Part shown: positions 1-7,398 of the stretch, piece by piece
How positions within the stretch are numbered: position 1 is the first letter of the stretch
Layout of the letters: every line of letters begins with the position of its first letter
From: UBA8389 sp942493385
GTDB lineage: Bacteria; Bacteroidota; Bacteroidia; Bacteroidales; UBA1402
DNA length: 64,000 nt
Reading direction: 5' to 3'
Assembly: GCA_942493385.1 (NCBI GenBank)
Contig: OW818699.1
Coordinates: forward strand, 2,852,001 to 2,916,000
Made by a program: the position numbers and the translations under genes
Notes under the pieces: model-generated
Database searches by the model: none
Told to the model about the DNA's origin: nothing
What the model saw: the letters and a program-made list of their open reading frames with translations, nothing else

Positions 1-1053
1 ACTAATCATTTTAAGACGGTATATGTAAATGAATATTTTAAACCATTTAATGATATTTATAAGCATTCACGGAAAAAATTAAATATTGATGTCCCTGAAT
101 ATGGACATCATATTGAAGACATTATTAAGCTCTTAAGTGACAAAGAACTTATTTTATTAAAATGCGAAGTAGAAACTGCACGTAATAAATATGGATTAGT
201 TGGTTTTATCGGAGGGCCACCATGTCCTGACTTTTCAGTTGCAGGAAAGAATATGGGACGTGATGGAGAAAACGGCAAGCTATCTGGAACATATGCTTCA
301 ATAATATGTAACGTCAAACCCGACTTTTTCCTTTTTGAGAATGTAAAAGGATTATATCGAACAGCTAAACATCGAGAGTTTTTTGAGCATTTAAAAACCA
401 CATTCAAAAAATCAGGTTATTCCTTAACTGAGCAGCTTATCAACTCATTAGAATTCGGTGCCCCACAAGATAGAGAACGAATTATACTTATAGGTTTTCA
501 CGAATCGGCATTAAAAAAATTAAAAATAAAAACAAAGAAAGGCAATCTTGATAATTTTGATTGGGAAAAAAATAAGAAATATTCCAGAATTGAAATTGCT
601 AAAAAACATTGGCCACAAAAGGATCTATATATTGAAAATGGAGAACGAATTAAGCCTGAAAACATTATTGAAGAATTAACCGTAAAATACTGGTTTGAAA
701 AAAACAATGTTAATAGTCACCCTAATAAAGAACTTTATTTTAAACCGAAGGCCGGTTTAATTAGATTCCAAACTATTGATGAAGGTGATGATAAAAAGAA
801 ATGTTTCAAACGACTTCATAGATGGCGGTATTCACCTACTGCTGCTTATGGCAATAATGAAGTTCATATACATCCCTATCTGCCAAGGAGAATATCAGTA
901 GCTGAAGCACTTGCTATACAATCGCTTCCAAAGGAATTTGAACTTCCAAGAGAAGAGACCCTTACAAATGCGTTTAAAAGTATTGGAAATGGTGTTCCAT
1001 TTCTTGCCGCAAAAGGAATAGCAGAGAATATATTTGATTTCATTAACCGATAA
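1..1053 (+). CDS. DNA (cytosine-5) methyltransferase, 5'-truncated by the window
   Basis: The frame is open from base 1 and 350 residues are visible; the AdoMet-binding N terminus lies outside the window. Visible C5-methyltransferase motifs in order are motif IV (GGPPCPDFS, catalytic Cys at codon 75), motif VI (ENV, about codon 113), motif VIII (QDRER) and a C-terminal motif X-like GNGVPF segment; the stretch between VIII and the C terminus should be the target-recognition domain. It methylates cytosine at a recognition site not readable from sequence. It lies 10 bases upstream of an McrB-like gene, so it probably protects host DNA from the following nuclease, as in LlaJI-type systems. The internal ATG at 253 is not the start, because it falls after motif IV. 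Confidence 0.93.
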   Translation, partial: TNHFKTVYVNEYFKPFNDIYKHSRKKLNIDVPEYGHHIEDIIKLLSDKELILLKCEVETARNKYGLVGFIGGPPCPDFSVAGKNMGRDGENGKLSGTYASIICNVKPDFFLFENVKGLYRTAKHREFFEHLKTTFKKSGYSLTEQLINSLEFGAPQDRERIILIGFHESALKKLKIKTKKGNLDNFDWEKNKKYSRIEIAKKHWPQKDLYIENGERIKPENIIEELTVKYWFEKNNVNSHPNKELYFKPKAGLIRFQTIDEGDDKKKCFKRLHRWRYSPTAAYGNNEVHIHPYLPRRISVAEALAIQSLPKEFELPREETLTNAFKSIGNGVPFLAAKGIAENIFDFINR

Positions 1054-1063
1054 CCTAAACATC

Positions 1064-2932
1064 ATGAGAATAACTATTGAGCACTTGGTAGAATTAGTTA
1101 ATAAATTAGACAAGGAATTAACATATTCATATATAATCGATTCCAATCCAAACAAAATTAAATTCGTCAACTCGGATTCAATAACAGGCCCCTTAAGGTT
1201 TTTAAGAATAAAAAATAATGAGACTGATCATATAACTGTTACAACAGAAAACCTCAATAGGCTTATAAATGGGATCAATGAGAATATGCCTTTTAATATT
1301 GATTCAATAATAAATGCATCTGGAAGTTGGCGTTCTTTGTTTGAAGCAATATTGGCGAATACATCAGAATTCTATCATTGCAAAATTAATGGAATTAAAC
1401 ATATAGTCTGGATTCCTTCAAGCCCACATGAAATTGGTAGTTTATATGAAATTAACATAACAGATATACCAGAAATTCCAGAGTCTGACTCTTTATTACC
1501 TATGAAAAAGCGTTATGAATTATATATGGCTGGTCTTGGAAAATCAGAACGAACAGTTCATAATTATTCTAGTGCAATTGAAAATAAACTAACAAATGAA
1601 GTGAAAACCAGATTCGGATTTGCACTTCAATCAATATTTGACATTAACGAAAGTTTAAAAGTTAATGATCTTTACAAAAGGCTTTTCAAGATTGAGGAAA
1701 TTATTGAGTATAATGACAGGGGTAATAATATGTATAGTTGTGCATTAAAAAGCTATATTGATTTTCTACAAGCCATTAACAATTCTACTTATATTACTAA
1801 ACAACCGATCAATTACTTACCATCAATGCCACTAACAATTGATAATCCATATCGTAAATATTTTACTGCTATTCAAACAAAACCATTTATACTATTAGCT
1901 GGAATTTCCGGTACTGGAAAAACACGAATAGTTAGAGAGCTCGCAAAATTGACTGAATGCTCTGATCCTGTCGGCAATTATGAAATGATTCAAGTTCGAC
2001 CAAACTGGCATGATTCAACAGAATTAATGGGATATGTTTCTAGAATATCCGATAAACCAACTTATATTTCAACCCTATTCTTAAAATTTTTAGTGAAATC
2101 CTGGTATTATTCTGATACGCCTTTTTTCTTATGTTTAGATGAAATGAATCTTGCTCCTGTAGAACAATATTTTGCTGAATATTTAAGTGTTATTGAGACA
2201 AGACAGATTAATGACCAGGGTATAATTTGTACGGATCCCCTATTAAAGAAAGAAAGCATGACAGGTGCTATTTATTCTCAACTAATTGAGGATTTAATTG
2301 AGGGACTTCCTGCTACTGATGTATTAGAAAAACTAAAAGTCATGTTTCAGGAAAAAGGAATAACTATACCTCCAAATTTCATAGTAATGGGAACTGTGAA
2401 TATGGATGAAACTACATACTCTTTTAGTAGAAAAGTTTTAGATAGGGCCATGACAATTGAAATGAATGAAGTATCACTTAAAGACAAAGCAAGCCTTGGC
2501 ATAATTGTAAAAGATTCTGATATTTCAAAAAGTATTGATAGCCAATATGCAATAAGTAGATATGCACAAGGCAGGGATATTTATCCAGAAAATATTGATT
2601 TTTGTAATAAGGTACTTGATTATTTAGAAAGTGTCAATACAATTCTAGATGGCACACCATTCAAGATTGCTTATCGAACTCGAAATGAATTTCTTATCTA
2701 TTGTTATATAAATTCAACACTAGTTACACAAACTGAAATTGATATTGTTTTAGAAAACTGCCTCGACGAAATGACAAGCATGAAGATACTTTCCAGGATC
2801 GAAGGTGAAAGTGAAAGAATAAATAGTTTACTAGAAAGGCTTAAGACAGTAGTAAAGCATGATGGCATTTCATTTAAAAAAATCACTGAAATGATCAAAA
2901 ATTCTGGTAACGGATATGTTAATTATTGGTAA
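1064..2932 (+). CDS. McrB-like AAA+ NTPase of a restriction system
   Basis: This 622-residue protein is the probable motor subunit of a McrBC/LlaJI-type nuclease. The C-terminal AAA+ module has Walker A GISGTGKT (about residue 280), a Walker B with the McrB-like LDEMNLAPVE signature (Asp about 359) and a VNMDETT sensor segment (about 445) followed by LDRA. The N-terminal 270 residues should recognise DNA; residues about 145-240 carry a helical stretch (GLGKSERTVHNYSSAI) reminiscent of SAM-like DNA-binding folds, which is only an impression. I chose ATG 1064 over the upstream TTG at 1034, which would overlap the methyltransferase. The next gene starts 2 bases after the stop, so the two are probably translationally coupled. 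GTP rather than ATP use is known for E. coli McrB but cannot be read here. Confidence 0.9.
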   Translation: MRITIEHLVELVNKLDKELTYSYIIDSNPNKIKFVNSDSITGPLRFLRIKNNETDHITVTTENLNRLINGINENMPFNIDSIINASGSWRSLFEAILANTSEFYHCKINGIKHIVWIPSSPHEIGSLYEINITDIPEIPESDSLLPMKKRYELYMAGLGKSERTVHNYSSAIENKLTNEVKTRFGFALQSIFDINESLKVNDLYKRLFKIEEIIEYNDRGNNMYSCALKSYIDFLQAINNSTYITKQPINYLPSMPLTIDNPYRKYFTAIQTKPFILLAGISGTGKTRIVRELAKLTECSDPVGNYEMIQVRPNWHDSTELMGYVSRISDKPTYISTLFLKFLVKSWYYSDTPFFLCLDEMNLAPVEQYFAEYLSVIETRQINDQGIICTDPLLKKESMTGAIYSQLIEDLIEGLPATDVLEKLKVMFQEKGITIPPNFIVMGTVNMDETTYSFSRKVLDRAMTIEMNEVSLKDKASLGIIVKDSDISKSIDSQYAISRYAQGRDIYPENIDFCNKVLDYLESVNTILDGTPFKIAYRTRNEFLIYCYINSTLVTQTEIDIVLENCLDEMTSMKILSRIEGESERINSLLERLKTVVKHDGISFKKITEMIKNSGNGYVNYW

Positions 2933-2934
2933 AT

Positions 2935-5151
2935 ATGACAGTCCTTAAGATTGAACATAATGATTTCTCTTTATTTGTTGAATGTGCAAATTATTTAAAA
3001 ATTTCAAATAGGGCGCGGACTAAACAAAAACTTGAAACAACTTACAATTGGTCTGGGTCAGATAATTTAGAATTTTCCATTTGCACTGAAGATGGTATTA
3101 ATAAGCATTATTTTAAAGGTGAAACAAGCCCAGTCGTTTTTTTTGAAAATACACCTTACAATTTTATTATTGATTTTAATGACATAAAAATTCGTAAAGC
3201 TCGAATCTTTTCGGAAAGCAAAGAGTTTAGTGAAAGTTTTAGTTTTCATAAAAACACTTTATTTGGTACAATTAATTATCGAAATGATATTGGACAAAGT
3301 GATTTAGAGATTCGATACGAAATTGAAGGTAATAAAAAAAACTTCATCCTCTCTTTCGAGGTTTTTCCAATTAAATTGAATTATAGAGAGGATTTATCTT
3401 CTATACTGAACGATATTGAAATGGAGTACCCGATGCTCGTTCTCGACTTTCTAAGAAAAACATATACATCAATTAATCTTCAATCCAATTATAATAATCA
3501 TCCTGAAGTTATATGGTGGATGATATTTAAAAAAATTCATTTAGAATTTTTGGATGCATGCAAACAAATCTTGTTAAAGCCAAATAGGAGACTTGTTAAA
3601 CAATATTCTTATGAAAAGATTGAACAGATACGACGAACTACACCCAAAATAGAGGAAGAAATAATTAGATTTAAGAATGTTAAGAACCATTATTATTATA
3701 ATGATTCAAAAATATTATCTTCAAATACAACAGAAAATCAATTTCTAAAACACGCTTTGCATAAAGTTTTAGAAAAATATATCAACTTAAAAAAAGTTAT
3801 CGAAAAAAAATACCCAAATAAAATATCCAGAGAAGCAATTGAAGAGATGAATTCAATTGAATTAGCAATAAAACACAATTATAACAATCCCTTTTTTCGC
3901 AATATAAGTGAACACCATGGTATGTATCAAGAATCAATGGTATTGCAAAAAGCTATTGGTTACTCCACTGTGTATAAGAATTGGATAATGCTTAAAAGTG
4001 CGTATTCGCTTTTTGATGGTATGCAACAGATTGAAACAAAGAATATTGCACAATTATATGAAATATGGTGTTTTATTGTTATTAATAATATTCTTAAAAA
4101 TCAATTAAGAATTGATCCATCAAATAACTTTTCCGCTCAAATAAATAGAAACTTCGTTTTTGATTTTAAAGAGGGAACAACCTCCAGAATTAGTTACACA
4201 ACAGAAAGTAAAGTAATAGATTTGTACTATAATCCAAAATTTTCTTTTGAAGTGGGAAATAACAACTTGCTAAATACTGTGTCATTAACAGTACCACAGC
4301 AACCGGATATTGTTCTCCAAATTACAAAAAATGATTTACAAGAGGATTATATAATAACCTACTTATTTGACGCAAAATACAGATTGAAATCTGATGAAAA
4401 CCCAGAGTCATTAGATTATCCTCCAGAAGATTCTATAAATCAAATGCATCGATATCGAGATGCTATTTTTTATAAAGATAAAGCTGACGACTCATTAAAA
4501 AAAGAGGTTATTGGTGGTTATATTTTATTCCCTGGCACAGGAAAAGCTGAGATCATAAAGAATGAATGGTTTTATAATTCGATAGAAAAAGTTAACATTG
4601 GCGCTTTCCCCTTGAGTCCCAAATCGACTAATAATGACTCCATACAATTACTGGAAGCTTTCATCAACAAAATTGTTAACGAGGATACAAATAATACACT
4701 AAAAGAAATTATACCTCAAAAGGGATTAGACTATGAAAATCCAAATCCAATTGTTTTTGTAGGAGTTATTAAAGGCACATTTGAAGAAATGGAATCTGAG
4801 CCGATGGATAGATATGTCTGTGGTATAAAAACACCCAAACATTTTGGAAATCATGAAATTAAATATTTTGCACCTTATTACTCAAAAAAAGGTATTCAAA
4901 CTTACTATGAAATTCTTAATTATTCAATTATGAAGCGTTGTGATGCATATCCTAAAACACATATGCTTCATAAAGAAGATGAGACTGAACGATTAGTTTT
5001 AAAACTTGGCAATAGATTTTTCTTAAAACGTGACGTTTTTTATAAATTGGATAGTGTAAATCCCTATAGATATATTGATTTAAAATCACTAAGAAATCCT
5101 GTTAATCATAAAATATATTTTGAAGTAACTCAAAAATATAATCAAGTGTAA
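2935..5151 (+). CDS. McrC-like nuclease with DUF2357-type N-terminal region
   Basis: This 738-residue protein follows the McrB-like gene by 2 bases and is its probable nuclease partner. A PD-(D/E)xK signature is visible: P457-D458, then D479-A-K481 in the segment FDAKYR, matching the DUF2357/McrC-like nuclease family. The N-terminal half is a predicted beta-rich region followed by helices with many Lys and Glu, typical of DUF2357 proteins, which are longer than classical E. coli McrC (about 350 residues). ATG 2935 is preferred to TTG 2926, which overlaps the McrB stop. The C-terminal 150 residues after the nuclease core resemble nothing I recognise. AT-rich codon use matches its two upstream partners. 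Confidence 0.85.
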   Translation: MTVLKIEHNDFSLFVECANYLKISNRARTKQKLETTYNWSGSDNLEFSICTEDGINKHYFKGETSPVVFFENTPYNFIIDFNDIKIRKARIFSESKEFSESFSFHKNTLFGTINYRNDIGQSDLEIRYEIEGNKKNFILSFEVFPIKLNYREDLSSILNDIEMEYPMLVLDFLRKTYTSINLQSNYNNHPEVIWWMIFKKIHLEFLDACKQILLKPNRRLVKQYSYEKIEQIRRTTPKIEEEIIRFKNVKNHYYYNDSKILSSNTTENQFLKHALHKVLEKYINLKKVIEKKYPNKISREAIEEMNSIELAIKHNYNNPFFRNISEHHGMYQESMVLQKAIGYSTVYKNWIMLKSAYSLFDGMQQIETKNIAQLYEIWCFIVINNILKNQLRIDPSNNFSAQINRNFVFDFKEGTTSRISYTTESKVIDLYYNPKFSFEVGNNNLLNTVSLTVPQQPDIVLQITKNDLQEDYIITYLFDAKYRLKSDENPESLDYPPEDSINQMHRYRDAIFYKDKADDSLKKEVIGGYILFPGTGKAEIIKNEWFYNSIEKVNIGAFPLSPKSTNNDSIQLLEAFINKIVNEDTNNTLKEIIPQKGLDYENPNPIVFVGVIKGTFEEMESEPMDRYVCGIKTPKHFGNHEIKYFAPYYSKKGIQTYYEILNYSIMKRCDAYPKTHMLHKEDETERLVLKLGNRFFLKRDVFYKLDSVNPYRYIDLKSLRNPVNHKIYFEVTQKYNQV

Positions 5152-5158
5152 AATTGAT

Positions 5159-5192
5159 TTACTTTTCAATGGACACTATTGTCAAAAAGTAA
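5159..5192. terminator. Putative bidirectional terminator between convergent genes
   Basis: The arms TTACTTTT (5159-5166) and AAAAGTAA (5185-5192) are perfectly complementary, with a smaller CAAT/ATTG pair inside. The site lies between the convergent nuclease and reverse transcriptase genes, where a shared terminator is expected. The stem is AT-rich and therefore weak. Confidence 0.45.
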
Positions 5193-5210
5193 CAAGACTT
5201 TAATATGTCA

Positions 5211-6713
5211 TTAATCATCATAATATGAGTTTGCATGAGGGTTCATAACCCTTTCGATTCCCTCATTTATCAGACCTATTCGAAGAGCTTCAAAAATCCT
5301 TAAAAAACTAGGAATCTCTAGTAAACCCTTTTTTCCATTTATTTCAAATAATCGACTTTGGATGATAAGTTCCTCTTTTTTCACATTAAAGGGGTATTGA
5401 TTTGTATTAAATACTGGATTATGTACTAAAAACAATTTCTTCCTCAAGTTCAATGAATTTAAAATAGTACTTACAAGCCATTTATCAAGATATTTCATTT
5501 GTTCAACATCTGTAATTAATGGATAAAAACTCATAATTCCTTTGAATGAAAGAACCTTATAAGCACCATTTAAATACATTCTTAAAGTTTTCTCTGTTAA
5601 ATTGCCGTATAAATATCGCCTTATTTGCATAATAGCGGTAATAAAATCTTTATCAATGCCATTTGCTGGAATGTTAACTCCTCGAAATGGTCTAGATTTT
5701 AAAGGCTGTATTAAATTCCTATACAACAAATATGAAATTTGTTTTTTTATCTTTTTTAGAGAATTATCTTTTATTCCAATATTTTCTGTCGATATTTTGT
5801 ATCCTAGAAATTCAATATATTCTTTAGTCGCAAAGAATTCAGCTGGCATATTTTTATTTTGTAAAAGGCTTATACCATCAGATTTTGAATAGTTTATATT
5901 AATTCCGGCTTCAAACGAAAAGCTATTAATAATCTCAAAAGCCTTGCAAATTTTGGAATACTCTTTGGACCAAATTATTGTATCATCGGCATACCTTGCA
6001 AATCTAATACCCTCATTCTCCAGACTCCTATCCAGTTTCCAGCAAGTTACATTTGCTAGAAATAATGAGATAGAAGTACCTAATGGAATACCAACTCCAT
6101 TAAATGGTTCAAGAAAAGCTTTAATAACATTTCTTTCTGTTTCACTGACTAGAAAAGCATTTTCATTAAGTTGTTGATATATAAAAGAATGATTTATGGA
6201 TAGAAAGAAATTACTGAAATCAAATTCAGCCACAAAAATTCTGGGTGTTAGTTTAAACTCATTTGCTATGTCCTGAATTGCAAAATGGATATTCCGATCA
6301 TTACGATATGCATATGTTAAAGAACTAAATCGGTGTTTATTTTTACTAAGTAAATTATGATAAAATCTGTCAGATACAGCTGAATCAGGAATTTGATAAA
6401 CACATATTTTTCTTACTCCACCTCCCTTTTTGGGGATAGTTTTTGTTATTGGTTTATTTGGTTGATAGTTGTTATGTAAAATTTTTCTAGCAATTGATCT
6501 TGCAATTTGCTTATTTCTTTTTAAAACATAAAAAGGATTATACTTTTTATCTTTTTCCCATTCAGGTGGCGTTTTAACATCTTTTGCCGGTGGACTAACT
6601 ATTCTTCGCTTATTACGTTGATAGGAAAGTTCAAGGTAATTATGATAAAGTTGATATTCTTCAGCTTGTTCGTGAGCCTGTTTATTTATATCAAAAAAAA
6701 TTATTTTTTCCAT
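5211..6713 (-). CDS. Reverse transcriptase, probable defence-associated RT (DRT-type)
   Basis: This 500-residue protein has a complete RT palm: motif A EFDFSNFF (D165), a GIPLGTSISLFLAN segment (208-221) and the catalytic YADD box (241-244), so it should be an active RNA-dependent DNA polymerase. An N-terminal region of about 95 residues precedes the fingers, and about 190 residues after the palm form a thumb plus helical C-terminal domain. The protein ends in SYYDD, leaving two tyrosines at 497-498. No endonuclease, maturase or intron-encoded domain is visible, and no retron VTG motif follows YADD. The 5' flank is a strongly structured RNA-like region and the gene sits beside a restriction cassette. 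Both point to a phage-defence RT of the unknown-group/DRT class. The subtype (DRT9-like is my best guess) is not settled. Confidence 0.82.
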   Translation of the reverse strand: MEKIIFFDINKQAHEQAEEYQLYHNYLELSYQRNKRRIVSPPAKDVKTPPEWEKDKKYNPFYVLKRNKQIARSIARKILHNNYQPNKPITKTIPKKGGGVRKICVYQIPDSAVSDRFYHNLLSKNKHRFSSLTYAYRNDRNIHFAIQDIANEFKLTPRIFVAEFDFSNFFLSINHSFIYQQLNENAFLVSETERNVIKAFLEPFNGVGIPLGTSISLFLANVTCWKLDRSLENEGIRFARYADDTIIWSKEYSKICKAFEIINSFSFEAGININYSKSDGISLLQNKNMPAEFFATKEYIEFLGYKISTENIGIKDNSLKKIKKQISYLLYRNLIQPLKSRPFRGVNIPANGIDKDFITAIMQIRRYLYGNLTEKTLRMYLNGAYKVLSFKGIMSFYPLITDVEQMKYLDKWLVSTILNSLNLRKKLFLVHNPVFNTNQYPFNVKKEELIIQSRLFEINGKKGLLEIPSFLRIFEALRIGLINEGIERVMNPHANSYYDD

Positions 6714-6720
6714 AGTTTAA

Positions 6721-6880
6721 TCAAACAAATAACCCCCGTTAAACACGGGGGCTATCCACGGATAATCCAAGTAAAAGTAAGTTCTTACTTGATAAGATTT
6801 CCTAAGAAGAAATCCTACACCTTTTCCTGAAATTGCATTCAGGCATCAGATCATCAACGTTTGCCCCCTTAGGACATATT
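6721..6880 (-). ncRNA. Candidate structured ncRNA upstream of the RT gene
   Basis: Read on the minus strand, this region is a run of hairpins. Arms given in plus coordinates are 6838-6843/6826-6831 (6 bp), 6809-6814/6796-6801 (6 bp), 6784-6790/6775-6781 (7 bp, UC-rich loop), 6760-6764/6753-6757 (5 bp) and 6745-6751/6733-6739 (7 bp, GC-rich). In addition the 5' segment UCCUAAGGGGGC (6874 to 6863) can pair with CUUAGGA in the loop and stem of the second hairpin (6800-6806), and its GGGGGC with GCCCCC of the last hairpin (6747-6752). No credible ORF is present. A short structured RNA immediately 5' of the polymerase gene is the arrangement known for DRT2 and DRT9. The 5' end is uncertain and no clear promoter was found. 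Confidence 0.6.
6733..6751 (-). terminator. Terminator-like hairpin just before the RT start codon
   Basis: On the minus strand CCCCCGT and ACGGGGG form a perfect 7-bp GC-rich stem with a 5-base loop, followed by the U-rich tract UUAUUUGUUUG. It ends 19 bases before the RT ATG. It would make the 3' end of the upstream RNA, with RT expressed by read-through. Its GCCCCC arm can instead pair with an upstream GGGGGC (6868-6863), which would open the terminator. Confidence 0.6.
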
Positions 6881-7077
6881 TTAAATATTTTCAAATAGAA
6901 AAATTTATAAAACAATCACAGTGTAAAAACCCAAAACAAGATTAAATCATACACTACCTCAAATTTAATACTAAATATTGGTTTTTTTTCAGTTGAGTTG
7001 TTTTTTTTATTATTTACTATTACTTCTTTGAAAACAACATCTTCAATATTTTTTTAACAAGATTAAAATACCCCACC
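6881..7077. other. AT-rich intergenic stretch
   Basis: This part of the 685-base gap between the RT gene and the sulfatase contains long A and T runs and no credible gene on either strand. It probably carries the promoter for the minus-strand RNA/RT unit, but I find no convincing TAnnTTTG box with a matching -33 element. Confidence 0.5.
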
Positions 7078-7117
7078 AAACGCAGTCCCTTTCAGCCGTT
7101 ACCCCAGCCGAGCATGC
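7078..7117 (+). repeat. Copy 1 of a 40-base dispersed repeat (outer end of the 276-bp element)
   Basis: This segment matches 9993-10032 at 32 of 40 positions by eye, in the same orientation. It begins AAACGCAG and contains the shared core AGCCGA. The two copies bracket the sulfatase and higBA genes. Confidence 0.65.
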
Positions 7118-7360
7118 GAAAAAAGCGTCAAAAAAGGGCGAGCCAAAGGGAGGCGTTAAAAAATTTCCCCCAGACGACTGGAAGGAGGAATGCCTGGAAT
7201 GGAGCGAAGCGGAATGTAGGGCGTTTCGCCTGAAGGAGGACAGAGAGCGGGGTCTCGGCAACGAAGTTGTCGGGGCGGCGTGAACGGCTGGAAATTTTAG
7301 CCGAGCGGCCGTCCTTTTAGCTTTTTGAGTTGCTCGGCTGGGGTAACGGCTGAAAGGGAC
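7085..7360. repeat. 276-bp element with 30-bp perfect terminal inverted repeats
   Basis: Bases 7085-7114 and 7331-7360 are exact reverse complements over 30 bp (outer end GTCCCTTTCAGCC). The interior contains further imperfect complementarity, for example AAAATTTCC near 7160 against GGAAATTTT near 7307, so the whole unit could fold as one long hairpin. It is visibly more GC-rich than the DNA to its left. The outer arm is related to a 40-base segment at 9993-10032, which argues for a dispersed repeat family rather than a simple terminator. A 128-codon open frame across it is arginine/serine-rich and looks spurious. It lacks a transposase, so a MITE-like or REP-like element is the best description. 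Confidence 0.75.
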
Positions 7361-7398
7361 GGAGTGCTCATGAACATTGCAATAAATGAAATATATTC

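Noticed and set aside
5211..6713. RT as a group II intron maturase or diversity-generating retroelement
   Set aside because: No maturase X domain, HNH or intron domain V-like structure seen nearby, and no variable-repeat/template-repeat pair.
5211..6900. RT plus upstream RNA as a retron
   Set aside because: No VTG motif after YADD and no clear long a1/a2 flanking repeat; the 500-residue length with extra N- and C-terminal regions fits unknown-group RTs better. A GGGGGC/GCCCCC pair alone is too short to argue for msr-msd.
7085..7360. Integron attC site
   Set aside because: The arms lack the required core-site consensus at the ends, there is no integrase, and the genes around it run in different directions.
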